This document shows, in pieces, positions 63,355 to 64,000 of a stretch of 64,000 bases of DNA; the stretch's first letter is position 1, and each line of letters starts with the position of its first letter. A program made the position numbers and the translations under genes. Below the pieces are notes generated by a model. That model saw nothing but the letters and a program-made list of their open reading frames with translations. It did no database searches and was not told the DNA's origin. Origin of the DNA: Clostridium sp. BNL1100 (GTDB lineage: Bacteria; Bacillota; Clostridia; Acetivibrionales; DSM-1351); contig NC_016791.1 in NCBI RefSeq assembly GCF_000244875.1, positions 2,671,001 to 2,735,000 on the forward strand, in the 5' to 3' direction.

Positions 63355-64000
63355 TTACCTCTTTAGGTTTACAAGCTCCTGCAACATTTCATCTGATGTT
63401 GTTATTATTCTGCTGTTTGCCTGGAAACCTCTCTGTGTAATAATCATATCCGTAAACTCTCTTGAAAGGTCTACATTGGACATTTCTAGAGTACCCGGAC
63501 TCAATGTACCTACACCCTGTGAACCTGCCGGAACGCCTTTAATAAAGTCACCGGAGTTAGTTGTCGGAATAAACAGGTTTCCTCCAACCTTTTGCAAGCC
63601 GGCAGGATTATCAAAGCCTGCTAGTGCTATAAGTCCCAACGGTTGTTGCTGACCATTACTGTAAACGCCTGTTAGCATACCGTCAGAACCAACGTTGAAG
63701 GTAACAAGATTACCTGTTGTATATCCGTTAACATTAGATGGCTTTACGGAACTATCTGCCGCATACTGTGTTAATTTTTTGAAGTCAAGAGTTACATCAA
63801 TTTTTTTAGTACCACTAGTAGAGCCCTGATCATACTCTAAAGTGATATTATCAGGAGAAGCAGGAACATCCTTTGACAACTTTCCATTTGCATCAAACAC
63901 AAGTGTAGGCTCAGGGGATGATGATATAGTATTCTTATCCTCATCCGTAATATTGTATGTCCATTGTGTAGCAGGAGCCGTAATAACTGTTTTACCATCT
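63355..64000 (-). CDS. flgE: Flagellar hook protein FlgE (5' part outside window)
   Basis: C-terminal 214 or so residues of the hook protein; the frame stays open to the right edge. TPAPATQWTYN-like and DEDKNTISSSPEPTLVFDANGK lie at the visible start, then LGLIALAGFDNPAGLQKVGGNLFIPTTNSGDF and the conserved C-terminal LEMSNVDLSREFTDMIITQRGFQANSRIITTSDEMLQELVNLKR helix that packs into the D0 core (written here in short parts: LEMSNVDLSREF, ITQRGFQANSR, EMLQELVNLKR). First visible gene of the leftward flagellar operon; hook-rod genes should lie further right. Confidence 0.94.
   Translation of the reverse strand, partial: DGKTVITAPATQWTYNITDEDKNTISSSPEPTLVFDANGKLSKDVPASPDNITLEYDQGSTSGTKKIDVTLDFKKLTQYAADSSVKPSNVNGYTTGNLVTFNVGSDGMLTGVYSNGQQQPLGLIALAGFDNPAGLQKVGGNLFIPTTNSGDFIKGVPAGSQGVGTLSPGTLEMSNVDLSREFTDMIITQRGFQANSRIITTSDEMLQELVNLKR

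Noticed and set aside
1-64000. CRISPR arrays, insertion sequences and prophage genes
   Set aside because: No regularly spaced repeats, transposase, integrase or phage structural motifs were seen in reading the window.

Overview
The window is AT-rich Firmicutes DNA and reads best as a mesophilic, anaerobic, motile, cellulosome-forming clostridium close to Ruminiclostridium (the Clostridium cellulolyticum/papyrosolvens group). The strongest clue is a secreted SGNH esterase with a C-terminal type I dockerin carrying Ala-Leu and Ala-Ile at the usual cohesin-recognition positions (38886-39797). An SLH-anchored surface protein, a ChvE-type sugar transporter, a clostridial short ThiC and a Bacillus-like fla/che operon fit this. 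The species assignment is inference.

Layout. Positions 1-6768 hold a sugar-sensing and uptake block on the minus strand: a ChvE-MmsA-MmsB monosaccharide transporter, then a second lipoprotein sugar-binding protein directly followed by a YesM-type sensor kinase cut by the window edge. Positions 7002-12490 hold a membrane glycosyltransferase and a thiamin operon (thiD-thiC-thiM-thiE) behind two consecutive TPP riboswitch-terminator units. Positions 12533-19810 hold a tocopherol-cyclase-like gene whose ribosome binding site lies in a hairpin, an iron operon (feoA-feoB-Cys-rich small protein-fur) behind a Fur box, and an operon of two FAD oxidoreductases, a DUF1667 protein and a small Cys protein. 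Positions 20144-28750 hold a two-LamG surface protein, an AraC regulator, a small tandem-repeat protein, corA behind an M-box magnesium riboswitch with a 30-codon reading frame in between, and ribD-ribE-ribBA-ribH behind an FMN riboswitch.

Positions 28750-34849 hold a 1201-residue glycine-rich/RTX-like/FN3/SLH surface protein, divergent from an SOS operon (Y-family polymerase, small DUF6504-like protein, SRAP abasic-site protein) whose promoter carries two perfect LexA boxes. Positions 34832-42448 are a more accessory region: an S41 peptidase, a terpenoid-cyclase-fold-like protein, a VOC protein, an AraC regulator, the dockerin esterase, a gene remnant, a DUF2310 zinc-ribbon protein, a membrane protein and tRNA-Leu(CAA). 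Two almost identical 18-bp hairpins in opposite orientation bracket the last part.

Positions 42538-64000 are the flagellar/chemotaxis operon, transcribed leftward: flgE(partial)-flbD-fliL-fliM-fliY-cheY-fliO-fliP-fliQ-fliR-flhB-flhA-flhF-flhG-cheB-cheA-cheW-cheC-cheD-(129 aa)-sigD-fapA and four tail genes. It follows the Bacillus subtilis order closely, with no motAB between flbD and fliL.

I see no transposase, prophage, CRISPR array or rRNA. Most of the window is conventional core biology. The most interesting items are the layered RNA regulation (tandem TPP switches, M-box plus leader ORF, RBS-sequestering hairpin), the compact SOS operon, and several undescribed small genes.
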